Shown piece by piece: positions 8,697 through 17,691 of a DNA stretch of 49,937 bases; the first letter of the stretch is position 1, and each line of letters starts with the position of its first letter. The translations under genes and the position numbers were made by a program. The DNA is taken from positions 1-49,937 of the forward strand of contig CAMWNQ010000001.1 in the NCBI GenBank assembly GCA_947175655.1, in the 5' to 3' direction. The stretch is from an uncultured Clostridia bacterium. Lineage in GTDB: Bacteria > Bacillota > Clostridia > Oscillospirales > Ruminococcaceae. The notes under the pieces were generated by a model. The model searched no databases and was not told the DNA's origin. It worked only from the letters and a program-made list of their open reading frames with translations.

Positions 8697-9476
8697 ATGC
8701 ATCTGAACCTAATACACATTTTAATTGTTCTTCTTTTTATTCTTCTTGCATTATTTATCGCCCCTTTTTTTGCAGGTATATTCAACATGGGAAATATTGC
8801 CGGAATAATTATGACATCTGCTTTGATTTTCGTATCTTTAAAATACAGATGGATTTATGGTTCTGTCATTGTTCCTTTAAAAAATACTCTTTCAGGCAGA
8901 ATCATTCTGAGCCTGTCGGGTATATTATTAATAGCAGGAATATCAGTTCTAATTATAATAAATTGCTTTATGATATCAAATCTTAATAACAAACCCAGAA
9001 ATGCAAATTCAACAGTAATAGTCCTCGGCTGTAAAGTAAAAGGGACAAGCCCCTCACTTATGCTTAGAAGACGACTGGATTCTGCTTATAAATATCTGTC
9101 CGAAAATCCCAAAGTGAAAGTCATTGTTTCAGGCGGAAAAGGTTCTGATGAAAAAATAAGCGAGGCTGAATGTATGTCAGATTATCTTATTCAAAAAGGC
9201 ATATCACCTGACAGAATCTTTAAAGAAGACAAATCCACATCAACATCTGAAAATCTCAGGTTTTCAAAAGATATTATAGATAAATACAATCTTTCAAATA
9301 ATATAACTATAGTTACTGACGGATACCACCAGACAAGAGCCAGAATGATTGCAGAAAAAATCGGATATGATAATATTACCAGCATTTCTGCTCCTACTTC
9401 ACAATGGCTTATACCTACTTATTGGGTAAGAGAATGGTTTGGGATAATCCAGCAGTTCTGTATAAATATTTTCTGA
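8697..9476 (+). CDS. YdcF/SanA-like DUF218 membrane protein
   Basis: The 259-residue protein has three or four hydrophobic segments in the first ~105 residues, then a cytoplasmic or external DUF218 domain. Visible DUF218 features are STVIVLGCKVKG, a RRRLDSAYKYL helix, VSGGKGSDEKISEAE, the STSENLRFSK motif and the TDGYHQTRARMIAEKIG segment. In other bacteria DUF218 proteins (SanA, ElyC, YdcF) are linked to envelope integrity and lipid-carrier or peptidoglycan precursor metabolism; the reaction is unclear. It starts 3 bases after the TSCPD gene and has only a weak ribosome site, so it is probably translated by coupling. A strong terminator follows. Confidence 0.85.
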   Translation: MHLNLIHILIVLLFILLALFIAPFFAGIFNMGNIAGIIMTSALIFVSLKYRWIYGSVIVPLKNTLSGRIILSLSGILLIAGISVLIIINCFMISNLNNKPRNANSTVIVLGCKVKGTSPSLMLRRRLDSAYKYLSENPKVKVIVSGGKGSDEKISEAECMSDYLIQKGISPDRIFKEDKSTSTSENLRFSKDIIDKYNLSNNITIVTDGYHQTRARMIAEKIGYDNITSISAPTSQWLIPTYWVREWFGIIQQFCINIF

Positions 9477-9481
9477 TTTCA

Positions 9482-9517
9482 AACGGATACTATATGTGTC
9501 CGTTTTTTCTTTTTTCT
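9482..9517 (+). terminator. intrinsic terminator after the DUF218 gene
   Basis: The stem ACGGATAC/GTGTCCGT (9483-9490 with 9496-9503, one G-U pair) is followed by a long T-rich run. Confidence 0.85.
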
Positions 9518-9531
9518 TTTTACTTTTATCC

Positions 9532-9560
9532 TTGATTTTTTTATGTTGTAATGATATAAT
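9532..9560 (+). promoter_or_regulatory. sigma-A-type promoter of the moxR operon
   Basis: TTGATT (9532-9537) and TATAAT (9555-9560) have a 17-base spacer and a TG before the -10. The moxR ATG lies 41 bases downstream. Confidence 0.7.
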
Positions 9561-9601
9561 AGAAATCGTGAAACAATATAATACAGGAGTGATTAAAAAA
9601 A

Positions 9602-10558
9602 ATGAGTGCGAATTTTCATACATCTCAAATTAATAAAATAGTAAGTGAAGTAAAAAAAGCTGTTATCGGAAAAGATACGGTTATAGTCAAAACTCTCCTT
9701 GCAATGCTCTGTAAAGGTCATATACTGATAGAAGACATACCAGGGGTAGGAAAAACTACTCTTGCCCTTGCATTTTCAAAAGCTCTCGGTCTTAAACATA
9801 ACAGAATGCAGTTTACACCTGATGTTCTCCCGTCAGATGTCACGGGTTTCAACGTCTATAATAAGCTGAAAGGAAGTTTTGAATTCAAGGAAGGTTCAGC
9901 ATTCTGCAATCTGTTTCTTGCGGACGAGATAAACAGAACTTCAAGTAAAACACAATCAGCTCTTCTTGAACTTATGGAAGAAAAAAATATTACTGTTGAC
10001 GGAGTTACTTACAAGCTCCCTGAACCTTATACAGTCATTGCTACACAGAATCCGGTAGGCTCTGCCGGAACACATCTGCTTCCGGAATCACAGCTTGACC
10101 GTTTTATGATAAAATTAAGTATGGGCTATCCGACTATAGACGGTGAAGTTGCAATTCTGAAAGCTAAATATAATTCAAATCCTTTGAGCTATGTACAACA
10201 GGCAGTTAATACTGATATGCTTCTTGAAATTCAGGAAGCAGTCACAAATGTATACATAGATGACAAAATATATTTATATATTGTAAGCATCGCCAATGCA
10301 ACAAGAAATCATCCGCTTATAAAACTTGGAATAAGTCCGAGGGGTACTCTTGCACTTATGAATATATCAAAAGGCATAGCTCTTGCTATGGGACGTGATT
10401 ATGTAATACCTGATGATGTAAGCTATATATGCAGTGATGTATTTGCACACAGAATAGTTTTGAATTCAAAGGCAAAGCTTAATGAAAAAACTGCTGACGA
10501 AATAATAATCGATATCCTCAAATCAGAACCCGTTCCGAAAATTATAGGCGGTAAGTAA
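9602..10558 (+). CDS. MoxR-family AAA+ ATPase
   Basis: The 318-residue AAA+ ATPase belongs to the MoxR family, chaperone-like ATPases thought to help assemble or activate partner proteins encoded nearby. Walker A is PGVGKTT (around 47-53), Walker B is LFLADEINR (around 104-112), sensor 1 is ATQNP, and an arginine-finger region LDRF follows. The C-terminal lid domain includes the GISPRGTLALM segment. AGGAGTGAT precedes the ATG. It leads an operon with a DUF58 protein and a membrane transglutaminase-like protein, which is the classic MoxR neighbourhood. The physiological role of this cluster in Firmicutes is not established; an envelope function is inferred from the partners. Confidence 0.93.
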   Translation: MSANFHTSQINKIVSEVKKAVIGKDTVIVKTLLAMLCKGHILIEDIPGVGKTTLALAFSKALGLKHNRMQFTPDVLPSDVTGFNVYNKLKGSFEFKEGSAFCNLFLADEINRTSSKTQSALLELMEEKNITVDGVTYKLPEPYTVIATQNPVGSAGTHLLPESQLDRFMIKLSMGYPTIDGEVAILKAKYNSNPLSYVQQAVNTDMLLEIQEAVTNVYIDDKIYLYIVSIANATRNHPLIKLGISPRGTLALMNISKGIALAMGRDYVIPDDVSYICSDVFAHRIVLNSKAKLNEKTADEIIIDILKSEPVPKIIGGK

Positions 10559-10560
10559 TT

Positions 10561-11751
10561 ATGATAATGATGAAACTGCTTTTCCTGATTCTTATAATTG
10601 CCTGCATATTTTTCAGAATTCTTTATATATGGAACTTCTCAATTGCATTGCTTGCCATAGTATGTACAATTCTGTTTTTCTGTTTTATTATGGTTCTGAG
10701 CTTGAAACACAGTATAAAAATAAATCTTTCAGTATCAGAAAACAATGCTGAAAAGAATACACCTTTTAATGTAACACTGAACGTCATAAATAAAAGTATT
10801 TTTCCGGTTGCAAAGGCAGAAGCTTTTATATCATATCAGAATACAATAAACGGTGATATAAATGAAATTGAACTTTACTTTCCGATACAGGCTAGAAATG
10901 CACAGAAGATAGATTTCCAGCTTACTTCAAAATTCTGCGGAAAAATAAAAGTTCACAGTAACTTCATTATAATATATGATCCCATAAGACTTTTTAAAGC
11001 AAAAATAGCCAAAAACATTGAAACGGAAATAAATATACTTCCTTTATTCCACGAAGTAAACGGATATATAAACGACTCCTGCTATATAGATGACGAAAGC
11101 ACTATGTTTTCTCAGGTAAAATCAGGTGATGACCCCTCGGAAGTGTTTGACTTCCACGAATATCACGAGGGTGACAAGCCTACACTCATACACTGGAAAC
11201 TAAGTTCAAAAAAAGATGAATTCATAGTAAAAGAACTTAGTCTGCCTATAAATGAAAAAATAATGCTCTTTCCGGATATCCGGTGTTATGAATCTTCTGA
11301 ATACACACTGCCAGTTTTTGATACCATTATGGAAAGTTTTATGTCCGTTTCACTGTTTCTTCTTGAAAATCATCATCCGCATTTTACAATAATATATGAC
11401 AGCAAAATGAAAAGTTTCAATGAAATCTATATTAATGATGTGAAAACATTATATGAAATCATTCTTAACGCAATAAATAATGCTGATATAAAATGTAAGG
11501 AAAATCCGGTCGAAAAATTCTTTGAAGAATATCACGAAATATCCTGCTCCTCATTTACTCTCATAACCCACGAACTTGACAGAGAAATAATAAACTGTTT
11601 TGAACAAGGTATTTCATCAGAAATCAAAAATATAATATATGTCACCTCAAACAATGAAGAAAAGGATAATATTCCCTGTTTTGAAAATATAAATCTTATA
11701 ACTGTCTCTGCCGGAAAAGTCAAATCTTCACTTAATGGAATAGAACTTTAA
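10561..11751 (+). CDS. DUF58 domain-containing membrane protein
   Basis: The 396-residue protein has two N-terminal membrane helices (about residues 4-50), an exterior Ig-like stretch, and a DUF58 domain with the diagnostic YHEGDKPTLIHWKLSSKK near residue 200, followed by EFIVKEL. DUF58 proteins carry a vWA-like fold and are standard partners of MoxR ATPases. The start lies 2 bases after moxR; the GGCGG near the moxR end may serve as ribosome site, and in-frame ATGs at 10567 and 10570 are alternatives. The stop overlaps nothing; the next gene follows after 15 bases with GGGAGG between. Confidence 0.88.
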   Translation: MIMMKLLFLILIIACIFFRILYIWNFSIALLAIVCTILFFCFIMVLSLKHSIKINLSVSENNAEKNTPFNVTLNVINKSIFPVAKAEAFISYQNTINGDINEIELYFPIQARNAQKIDFQLTSKFCGKIKVHSNFIIIYDPIRLFKAKIAKNIETEINILPLFHEVNGYINDSCYIDDESTMFSQVKSGDDPSEVFDFHEYHEGDKPTLIHWKLSSKKDEFIVKELSLPINEKIMLFPDIRCYESSEYTLPVFDTIMESFMSVSLFLLENHHPHFTIIYDSKMKSFNEIYINDVKTLYEIILNAINNADIKCKENPVEKFFEEYHEISCSSFTLITHELDREIINCFEQGISSEIKNIIYVTSNNEEKDNIPCFENINLITVSAGKVKSSLNGIEL

Positions 11752-11766
11752 AGGGAGGCAGATAAA

Positions 11767-14439
11767 ATGAAAAAAGAAGTAAAAAATATAAGCGGAATAA
11801 AAATAAATGATAGTATAAAGATGTCTGTCAAGAAAAAAAGAAGAAATTTCCGTGAATTTGAAGCACTGATTATTGCATACTGCGGATTTGCTGGAATCAT
11901 AATGTTCTTTTTAAGTACTTTTGATATTCCTTTTGACCAGAATTCCATTTTAATATCCTCAATAATTTTTTCTGTCTTGTATGGCATAATAAGTACATTA
12001 AAAGGAAAAACGGCTCTTGTTTTTTTCCCCTCAAGTCTTCTGATATTTCTTGCCGGAATACTGAAATACTATGAACAGATTAAAACAGGTTTCTGTCTTG
12101 TATTCAATATAATGTACAAAAGGCTCACAGATACAGGTATAAACTATTTCAAATCAATAAGCCCTATAAATTCCCAGTATAATGTAACACTGTTTATGAT
12201 ATTTATAATATGGCTTCTTGCATTTATTATATTCTTCTTTACAGTTTACAGACCAAATATACTGATTATACTTGCATCAACTTTTCCTGTAATTGAAATA
12301 TGCCTTTATTATGGAATAGAAGTCCCAATATTATGGACTTCCCTTATGATTGGTTATTGGCTTGCAGTGCTTTCAGTATGTCTTACCGATATAGGTGAAT
12401 ACTATGGCGGTGGCGGTGGATTTACAAGAAAAGATGATACTTTCTTTCCAAAACGTAAAATGAAATTCAAAGTAACTGAAAAATGTGGTGTACTCATAAT
12501 TCTTATTACGCTGGTTACATCATTTGCATCTCAGAGCATTATCGATATAACGGGATATGAAAGAACAGACAAAATAAAAGAACAAAGACGTGAACTTAAA
12601 ACCGCCATAAATTCATTTTCACTTGAAGATTTGACAACAAGTATATCAGATATAATAGAACCTCTGGGTATTTCTCTGGAATATCAGGACAACAGACTCG
12701 GAAAATATAATAAAATCTCTTATAAGGGAAAGACAGATTTAATTCTGACTCTTGATACACTTCCGGAAAATGCCCTGTATCTTAAAGGATTTACAGCATC
12801 AACTTATAACAATAATGAATGGTTTGAACTGGATAATGATAAATATGACAGTTTAAATGAAATGTTTGAAAAATATAATATATATCCCCAACAGATACCT
12901 TTTTTTGTAAACTCCAAACTATATAGTACCAATACAAACAAGATAAAAATAGCTTCACAGAAAAAAAGTAATAAATTCTATGTTCCTTATGGCGTAATGC
13001 CAGAAGAAAGCTTTTCATTTAAAAATGACAATACCATAAAAAGAAAAAAAGAAAAAAAATACTCCTTTGAATTTTCAATGCCGGATATCTATTATATATC
13101 CGAAAATCTCCAGCTTACCGGCAAAAACCGTATTGACCTTGATTATTATCATAGTTTTACTGATGAACAGAATCAGACCATATATGATTTCTGTAATGAA
13201 TATGAAAACGGCAGAATGATGAGTAATATCAGCAGTCTGCCTGTACTTACGGATTATGATGCTATGATGAATATGCTTATTGAAAATAAATACAGGGATT
13301 TTGTATATGAAAATTATCTCAGCTATCCGGATAGTGAAGAATTTCAGGAAATCTATAATGAATACTCTGATATTCTTGAAAATGCATCTGTTTCAAGTGC
13401 TTTTGAAAGAATCGATACTCTACAGCAACTGAAAAACAAAATGAATCAGAATGTATCATATACCCTTGAACCCGGTAAAACACCTTCAACAAGGGATTTT
13501 GTAAACTACTTCCTGCTTGAAAACAAAAAAGGATATTGCGTTCACTATGCAACAGCCGGCGTACTTCTTGCACGTATGGCAGGAATTCCTGCAAGATACG
13601 CTACAGGATATATATCTGTAACAGATGATTACAATGAGGCTACAAGAAATATTGCAGACAGTTCGTATACTGTAAAAATTGAGGATAAACGTTCCCACGC
13701 TTGGGCTGAAATATATCTTGATGGATATGGCTGGATTCCTTTTGAATTTACTGCCGGATATTCTAACAATTCAATAGCATCGGAAAATCCTGAAAGTACT
13801 GAAACTACTGCCGTTACAAATGTTACTTCAACAACACAGACCAGAACTACTACTGTATCACATATAAACTCTGGTTCTTCAAAAAATACAAAAAATTCAA
13901 ATACTATAGTATCAAGATTAAATACAACTTCTTTAGTATCCACAACTATAATCACTACAATATCTGGCAACAGTTCACATTCCGGAAAACGTTTCATCAA
14001 TATGACAGATTATAGTATATATCCTGAAATTTTTGTGATGATTTCCATTTTGATATTGATTTTTGTAAGAAGATGGATTATAATAACAGTAAGGAAAAGA
14101 AGACTTTATTCCGGAAATGTAAATCCTAAAAAACGTGTGCTGAATAATTATAAGTATGTTATAAAGCTTTTCAGTTATATGAACGTAAAACAGGAAAATT
14201 TACAGTACAATGAATTTGCTGATAATATTGAAGCAATGTTTGCCGACATACTGTTCAAAAACGGAAACTTCAACAGTTTCAGTGAGATTGTTCTTAAATG
14301 TTCATTTAGCAACTACTCTCCTGACAAAAAGGAACTTGAATTCATATCGGCATTCTCAAAGGAAACTGCATTGAAAATATATAAAAAATCCGGTATAATA
14401 AGAAAAATTTATTTAAAATTCTTTTCTGCTCTGATATAA
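11767..14439 (+). CDS. TgpA-like membrane transglutaminase-domain protein
   Basis: The 890-residue protein has about seven membrane helices in residues 35-265 (DUF3488/TgpA_N type) and a large external part. A transglutaminase-like core has the catalytic cysteine in KKGYCVHYA (C591) and histidine in RSHAWAEIY (H644). The third position, usually Asp in a DPT motif, reads FEFT here. A Thr/Ser-rich linker follows at about 670-740, then a membrane helix at about 750-775 and a charged DUF4129-like cytoplasmic tail. It is the third gene of the MoxR-DUF58 operon. The family is thought to act in the envelope, but substrates are unknown. A lysine-rich basic N-terminus precedes the first helix, consistent with the positive-inside rule. 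Confidence 0.88.
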   Translation: MKKEVKNISGIKINDSIKMSVKKKRRNFREFEALIIAYCGFAGIIMFFLSTFDIPFDQNSILISSIIFSVLYGIISTLKGKTALVFFPSSLLIFLAGILKYYEQIKTGFCLVFNIMYKRLTDTGINYFKSISPINSQYNVTLFMIFIIWLLAFIIFFFTVYRPNILIILASTFPVIEICLYYGIEVPILWTSLMIGYWLAVLSVCLTDIGEYYGGGGGFTRKDDTFFPKRKMKFKVTEKCGVLIILITLVTSFASQSIIDITGYERTDKIKEQRRELKTAINSFSLEDLTTSISDIIEPLGISLEYQDNRLGKYNKISYKGKTDLILTLDTLPENALYLKGFTASTYNNNEWFELDNDKYDSLNEMFEKYNIYPQQIPFFVNSKLYSTNTNKIKIASQKKSNKFYVPYGVMPEESFSFKNDNTIKRKKEKKYSFEFSMPDIYYISENLQLTGKNRIDLDYYHSFTDEQNQTIYDFCNEYENGRMMSNISSLPVLTDYDAMMNMLIENKYRDFVYENYLSYPDSEEFQEIYNEYSDILENASVSSAFERIDTLQQLKNKMNQNVSYTLEPGKTPSTRDFVNYFLLENKKGYCVHYATAGVLLARMAGIPARYATGYISVTDDYNEATRNIADSSYTVKIEDKRSHAWAEIYLDGYGWIPFEFTAGYSNNSIASENPESTETTAVTNVTSTTQTRTTTVSHINSGSSKNTKNSNTIVSRLNTTSLVSTTIITTISGNSSHSGKRFINMTDYSIYPEIFVMISILILIFVRRWIIITVRKRRLYSGNVNPKKRVLNNYKYVIKLFSYMNVKQENLQYNEFADNIEAMFADILFKNGNFNSFSEIVLKCSFSNYSPDKKELEFISAFSKETALKIYKKSGIIRKIYLKFFSALI

Positions 14440-14458
14440 AATAAAAGGAGGCAAAAAA

Positions 14459-15007
14459 ATGAATATCAAAAACTTTCGCTACAGCTTTGAGGCACTTATT
14501 ATAATCCTTGGTGTTATAATTCTTATAAATCCTATGGTAATCAATACTGTATTCAATGTACTGGGTTTATCAATTATTCTATATAATGTCATAAAATTTC
14601 TTCTTGGGAAAAGCGGTAGGGCTTTTGAATATCCTATGCCGAATTTCATAAGTGGTATATTGCTTGGTGCTTTAGTTATGATAATACCCCATATGGTAGG
14701 ATTCGGCATACCTCTTGTACTTGGATGCTTTGTGCTTTATAACGGCATAGAAAGACTTGTACAGGCGTGGCAGATTAAACAACAAGGTGGTAAATATTTA
14801 ACACCTGTTGTTATAGGAGCTGTATTTACCATTGTCGGAGTGGTAGTGATTATAAATCCATTCAGAACATCAGCATTTCTTTTCAGACTTCTTGGTCTGG
14901 TACTTGCCGGTTCAGGAGTTTTGAAAATTGCATCTGATGTAAAAACAAGAAAACAGAATGAAGATATTATACCTGATATTATTGAAGGTAAAATACACAA
15001 AGATTAA
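14459..15007 (+). CDS. DUF308 (HdeD-like) membrane protein
   Basis: The 182-residue protein has about six short hydrophobic segments arranged as repeats, with the NP(M/F)..T pattern (IILINPMVINT, VVIINPFRTS) typical of DUF308/HdeD family proteins. E. coli HdeD is linked to acid resistance at high density; the role of Firmicute members is unknown. GGAGG lies 8 bases before the ATG. It follows the transglutaminase gene after 19 bases and is the last gene of that operon; a strong bidirectional terminator lies beyond. The tail (residues 160-182) is hydrophilic. Confidence 0.85.
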   Translation: MNIKNFRYSFEALIIILGVIILINPMVINTVFNVLGLSIILYNVIKFLLGKSGRAFEYPMPNFISGILLGALVMIIPHMVGFGIPLVLGCFVLYNGIERLVQAWQIKQQGGKYLTPVVIGAVFTIVGVVVIINPFRTSAFLFRLLGLVLAGSGVLKIASDVKTRKQNEDIIPDIIEGKIHKD

Positions 15008-15009
15008 TT

Positions 15010-15048
15010 GTTAATTCATAATTAAGAATGCATAATTATGAATTTTAA
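15010..15048. repeat. AT-rich palindromic repeat copy
   Basis: This near-complete copy has inverted arms TTCATAATTA and TAATTATGAA around an AGAATGCA loop, just after the DUF308 stop codon. Confidence 0.7.
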
Positions 15049-15063
15049 TCTCAGATAAAATTT

Positions 15064-15099
15064 AAGGCGATTCAGAAATCTGAACCGCCTTGTTTTTTT
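15064..15099. terminator. bidirectional intrinsic terminator
   Basis: The stem AAGGCG-A-TTCAGA pairs with TCTGAA-C-CGCCTT (15064-15091) and is followed by a T run on the plus strand. The minus strand reads into a TTAAATTTTATC stretch. It separates the convergent DUF308 gene and the sortase operon. Confidence 0.85.
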
Positions 15100-15101
15100 A
15101 T

Positions 15102-15129
15102 ATTAAGAATGTATAATTATGAATTATAT
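15102..15129. repeat. AT-rich palindromic repeat copy
   Basis: This partial copy (ATTAAGAATG then ATAATTATGAATTAT) overlaps the end of the minus-strand membrane-protein gene. It supplies its last residues (YNS) and stop codon. Confidence 0.65.
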
Positions 15130-15992
15130 TTTTTTATTCTGTTTATGATGGTGTGTATTATTATTTCGAGAACTCCGAAAGCAAGCAGTGCTATTTCAAA
15201 GACAGTGAATGAATCAGTAATTCTGTACATAAAAGTTGTAAATGCTGTAAATATTTGCTCCTGCTTTATAACAAAGGCATCAAAGTAATCAGATGATGTT
15301 ATATATACGCAGGGAACAAGTCCTATAATTCCGGATATTATAAATGATATGCCTAACCAGTATAATATGTCCCTGATATTCTTAATACATAACAGCAGGA
15401 GCATTATAATACATATAATGTCAGCAATTACAAATAAATAAGTGAGCTTTTCAAGATAACCTATATACCTTCTTACCTGATTAAATACCCCTCTGTCATA
15501 AAGAGTATCGGTCTTGAATATATCCGCAGAACTGTTAATTATCTTATGTGCAGTATCTATTTCCTTTTTCAACTTGTCATTATATGATGAATCTTTAATA
15601 TAACCATTTTCGTCAGCATAATTTTCAAAGAAATTCGTTATACTGGCATCAAGAGCATCAAAATCAATGTCCTTTGAATACTCCGACTGATTTTTTACAT
15701 ATAAAAATGCATTTGAAATACGGTTTTTTATTATATCATCAAGCCATTCCTGAGATATGCTGTTCATATAGACTTCCGGAGGTATTCCAGTAGAGTTATA
15801 TTTTTCATTGAAAGTTTTTTCAATATAGTTTCTGGTTTTTGATGTCAGGTCTTTTTCATCAATAATTTTTATGCAGGTATTTTCATTCAGTATAACTTTA
15901 TTGGAAATAATACATATACCTGTACCGAGCATTGAGAAAACAAGAATTATTGCAATCAGAACACAGGGAATATAAGTCTTTTTGTTTTTCAT
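15117..15992 (-). CDS. membrane protein of the sortase operon, unknown function
   Basis: I do not recognise this 291-residue protein. It has an N-terminal signal-anchor (about residues 8-30), an external hydrophilic domain of ~150 residues rich in helices, and three further hydrophobic segments near 183-205, 210-235 and 260-280. It starts 5 bases after the sortase stop and the AAAGGGG near the sortase end can act as its ribosome site, so the two are clearly coupled. Its constant position would suggest an accessory role in the sortase system, but that is inference. The last three codons and the stop lie in an AT-rich repeat, so the natural C-terminus may have been altered by that element. Confidence 0.8.
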   Translation of the reverse strand: MKNKKTYIPCVLIAIILVFSMLGTGICIISNKVILNENTCIKIIDEKDLTSKTRNYIEKTFNEKYNSTGIPPEVYMNSISQEWLDDIIKNRISNAFLYVKNQSEYSKDIDFDALDASITNFFENYADENGYIKDSSYNDKLKKEIDTAHKIINSSADIFKTDTLYDRGVFNQVRRYIGYLEKLTYLFVIADIICIIMLLLLCIKNIRDILYWLGISFIISGIIGLVPCVYITSSDYFDAFVIKQEQIFTAFTTFMYRITDSFTVFEIALLAFGVLEIIIHTIINRIKKYNS

Positions 15993-15997
15993 TTTTT

Positions 15998-16714
15998 TTA
16001 CTGTTCCCCTTTCTGACCATCTTCAGAATTTATATAGAATTTCTTGTCAACTACCTTGCATACTGCACCGATACGCAAATCAGATGCTCCCAGAACATCA
16101 GGCTTGCAGGTATATAGCGTCAGAACTTCTTCATCTTTAGGGATTATATATTTTTTATTGGATTTCTTAAACTCAACGGTTTCTGTTACTTCATAAGTAA
16201 AAATACCATAGTTTGTAGCTACTTCTACTTTATCACCAGATTCAAGTTTTTCAAGTTCTGAAAAAAATGTATTTACATGTGCTGATATTACGGCATTTCC
16301 GATTTCTCCAATAAGCATAGAACTTGAACTCTGACAAGCTCCCCTTTCGAAAAGTTCAGAATTGCTTCCCCAGTATACAGGCACGTCAAGTTCAAATTTA
16401 TCACTTGAAATTATGGCAAACTGTTCACCGAAACTTGGTCGGATTACTTTTCCTGTTTCAGAAAATTCCTTATCATATTCAACTTTGATTTCATTTTCCT
16501 TTATATTCAGACCTGCTGTAATTCCGTTTGTATCTGGTATAGTTTTAAGACTGTCCATAAATGCAAGATTAAGATAAGTTGATATTTTATTATAAGGCTT
16601 TATAACTGCGACTATTGTTATACCAAGGCATATAATCAATATAAATATCGGAGTAAGAACAGAAATCAGCAAACGTCCTGACTTTTTACTTTCATTTTTT
16701 TTATCTTCATTCAT
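15998..16714 (-). CDS. sortase (class D-like)
   Basis: Sortases are membrane-anchored transpeptidases that cleave a C-terminal sorting signal and join the protein to the cell wall. This 238-residue protein has a cytoplasmic basic N-terminus, one signal-anchor helix (about 15-38) and an external catalytic domain. Catalytic residues appear to be H146 (NAVISAHVNTFF), C203 (LTLYTC, the TLxTC motif) and R214 (SDLRIG). The histidine context is SAHVN rather than the common AGHR/AGHN. It overlaps the upstream surface-protein gene by 4 bases (ATGA), which argues that this protein is its dedicated substrate. The exact class (C, D or E) needs a tree; D is my best reading. Confidence 0.88.
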   Translation of the reverse strand: MNEDKKNESKKSGRLLISVLTPIFILIICLGITIVAVIKPYNKISTYLNLAFMDSLKTIPDTNGITAGLNIKENEIKVEYDKEFSETGKVIRPSFGEQFAIISSDKFELDVPVYWGSNSELFERGACQSSSSMLIGEIGNAVISAHVNTFFSELEKLESGDKVEVATNYGIFTYEVTETVEFKKSNKKYIIPKDEEVLTLYTCKPDVLGASDLRIGAVCKVVDKKFYINSEDGQKGEQ

Positions 16715-17562
16715 ATTTTTCTATCGTCCTTTAAAATTTTTCTGAAAATAAAATATATTCCAGCTGATGAGATTGCTATTCCAGCTGATACAAGTGCAAA
16801 AAGCATTCTGTAGTCATATCCTGTATCTTCAACTGTAGCACCTAATCCCGACTGGTCTACAAGAACACCATCATTATTTCTTACTGATACTGATATATTA
16901 TCACCGTCTATATTGTCAACAGTCATATTAAGTCCCATTTGTTCACCAGCTTCAACAAAACGTGAAAGCAATTCAGTTTTATTATCCATAGGTAACTGTT
17001 TTATAATGCTGTTACGTTCTTCAGTCGTGAGATTTTCAATAAATCCTGCTCTTTCATTTTCCGGAAGCGATTGAACATAACTTACCTTATCATCTATAGA
17101 CATATTTATAAAATCTGATGATGATATACCGCCCGACTGATTATCTGATGACGAATCAGAATTATTATTATCAGTATCACCGATTACAGGGTCAGGATTT
17201 GAATCGGAAGTTAAATCCGAATCAGAAACCGAGTCAGGATTTGAATCAGGAACTGAACTGCTATCAGGATTTTGCGGAGTGTCAGTTATACCGAAATATT
17301 GTTTTATAACTAAATCCGAATCAGTTCCATAGAGATGAAGAGTATTTATAGCTGTTTCAAAGTCTTCCGGGGTATAGGCATCAGGATTAGAATAATATGC
17401 ATTATATGCCGACTGTATTATTGATTCCGATACTCCATAACTTCTTGCAACTTCTGCACAGTCATCAATAGTTGCACCGTTAGCGTTCAATGCCGTAAGA
17501 GACATACTGCATACTACTATAAAAGCAGATACAATGCTTTTAAGTTTAGTAAATTTTTTCAT
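16711..17562 (-). CDS. acidic secreted surface protein, probable sortase substrate
   Basis: The 283-residue protein has a signal peptide (about 1-30), then a helical region. An Asp/Ser/Pro/Asn-rich linker follows at about 95-150. Next is a domain with LPENERAGFIENLTTEERN and a segment DGDNISVSVRNNDGVLVD. It ends with a short VEDTG sequence (244-248), a hydrophobic helix (about 253-273) and a basic tail RKILKDDRKI. That signal-helix-positive-tail layout is that of sortase-anchored proteins, although no LPxTG is present. The whole resembles the processed acidic surface protein family seen beside class D-type sortases. It is first in the operon and has its own promoter and a 5' leader with a small hairpin. 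Confidence 0.8.
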   Translation of the reverse strand: MKKFTKLKSIVSAFIVVCSMSLTALNANGATIDDCAEVARSYGVSESIIQSAYNAYYSNPDAYTPEDFETAINTLHLYGTDSDLVIKQYFGITDTPQNPDSSSVPDSNPDSVSDSDLTSDSNPDPVIGDTDNNNSDSSSDNQSGGISSSDFINMSIDDKVSYVQSLPENERAGFIENLTTEERNSIIKQLPMDNKTELLSRFVEAGEQMGLNMTVDNIDGDNISVSVRNNDGVLVDQSGLGATVEDTGYDYRMLFALVSAGIAISSAGIYFIFRKILKDDRKI

Positions 17563-17598
17563 TTTTGGTTGTCCTCCATTTTATCTTTATATTCTTTC

Positions 17599-17612
17599 TG
17601 GAATCGCTTCCA
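17599..17612 (-). other. tetraloop hairpin in the sortase-operon leader
   Basis: On the minus strand the leader contains UGGAA-GCGA-UUCCA, a five-pair stem closed by a GNRA loop. It lies between the transcription start and the ribosome site GGAGG of the surface-protein gene. Confidence 0.5.
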
Positions 17613-17619
17613 TATGACT

Positions 17620-17648
17620 ATTATATCTTTATTTTAATCATAAGTCAA
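17620..17648 (-). promoter_or_regulatory. sigma-A-type promoter of the sortase operon
   Basis: On the minus strand TTGACT (17648-17643) and TATAAT (17625-17620) have a 17-base spacer. The start codon of the surface protein is about 58 bases downstream of the -10. Confidence 0.75.
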
Positions 17649-17655
17649 GTGGAAA

Positions 17656-17684
17656 TATAAAAAAGCCTCCCCTTAAAGGGGAGG
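17656..17684 (-). terminator. intrinsic terminator after pheT
   Basis: On the minus strand the stem CCTCCCC/GGGGAGG (17684-17666) is followed by CTTTTTTATA, just 7 bases past the pheT stop. Confidence 0.88.
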
Positions 17685-17691
17685 AAAGGAT

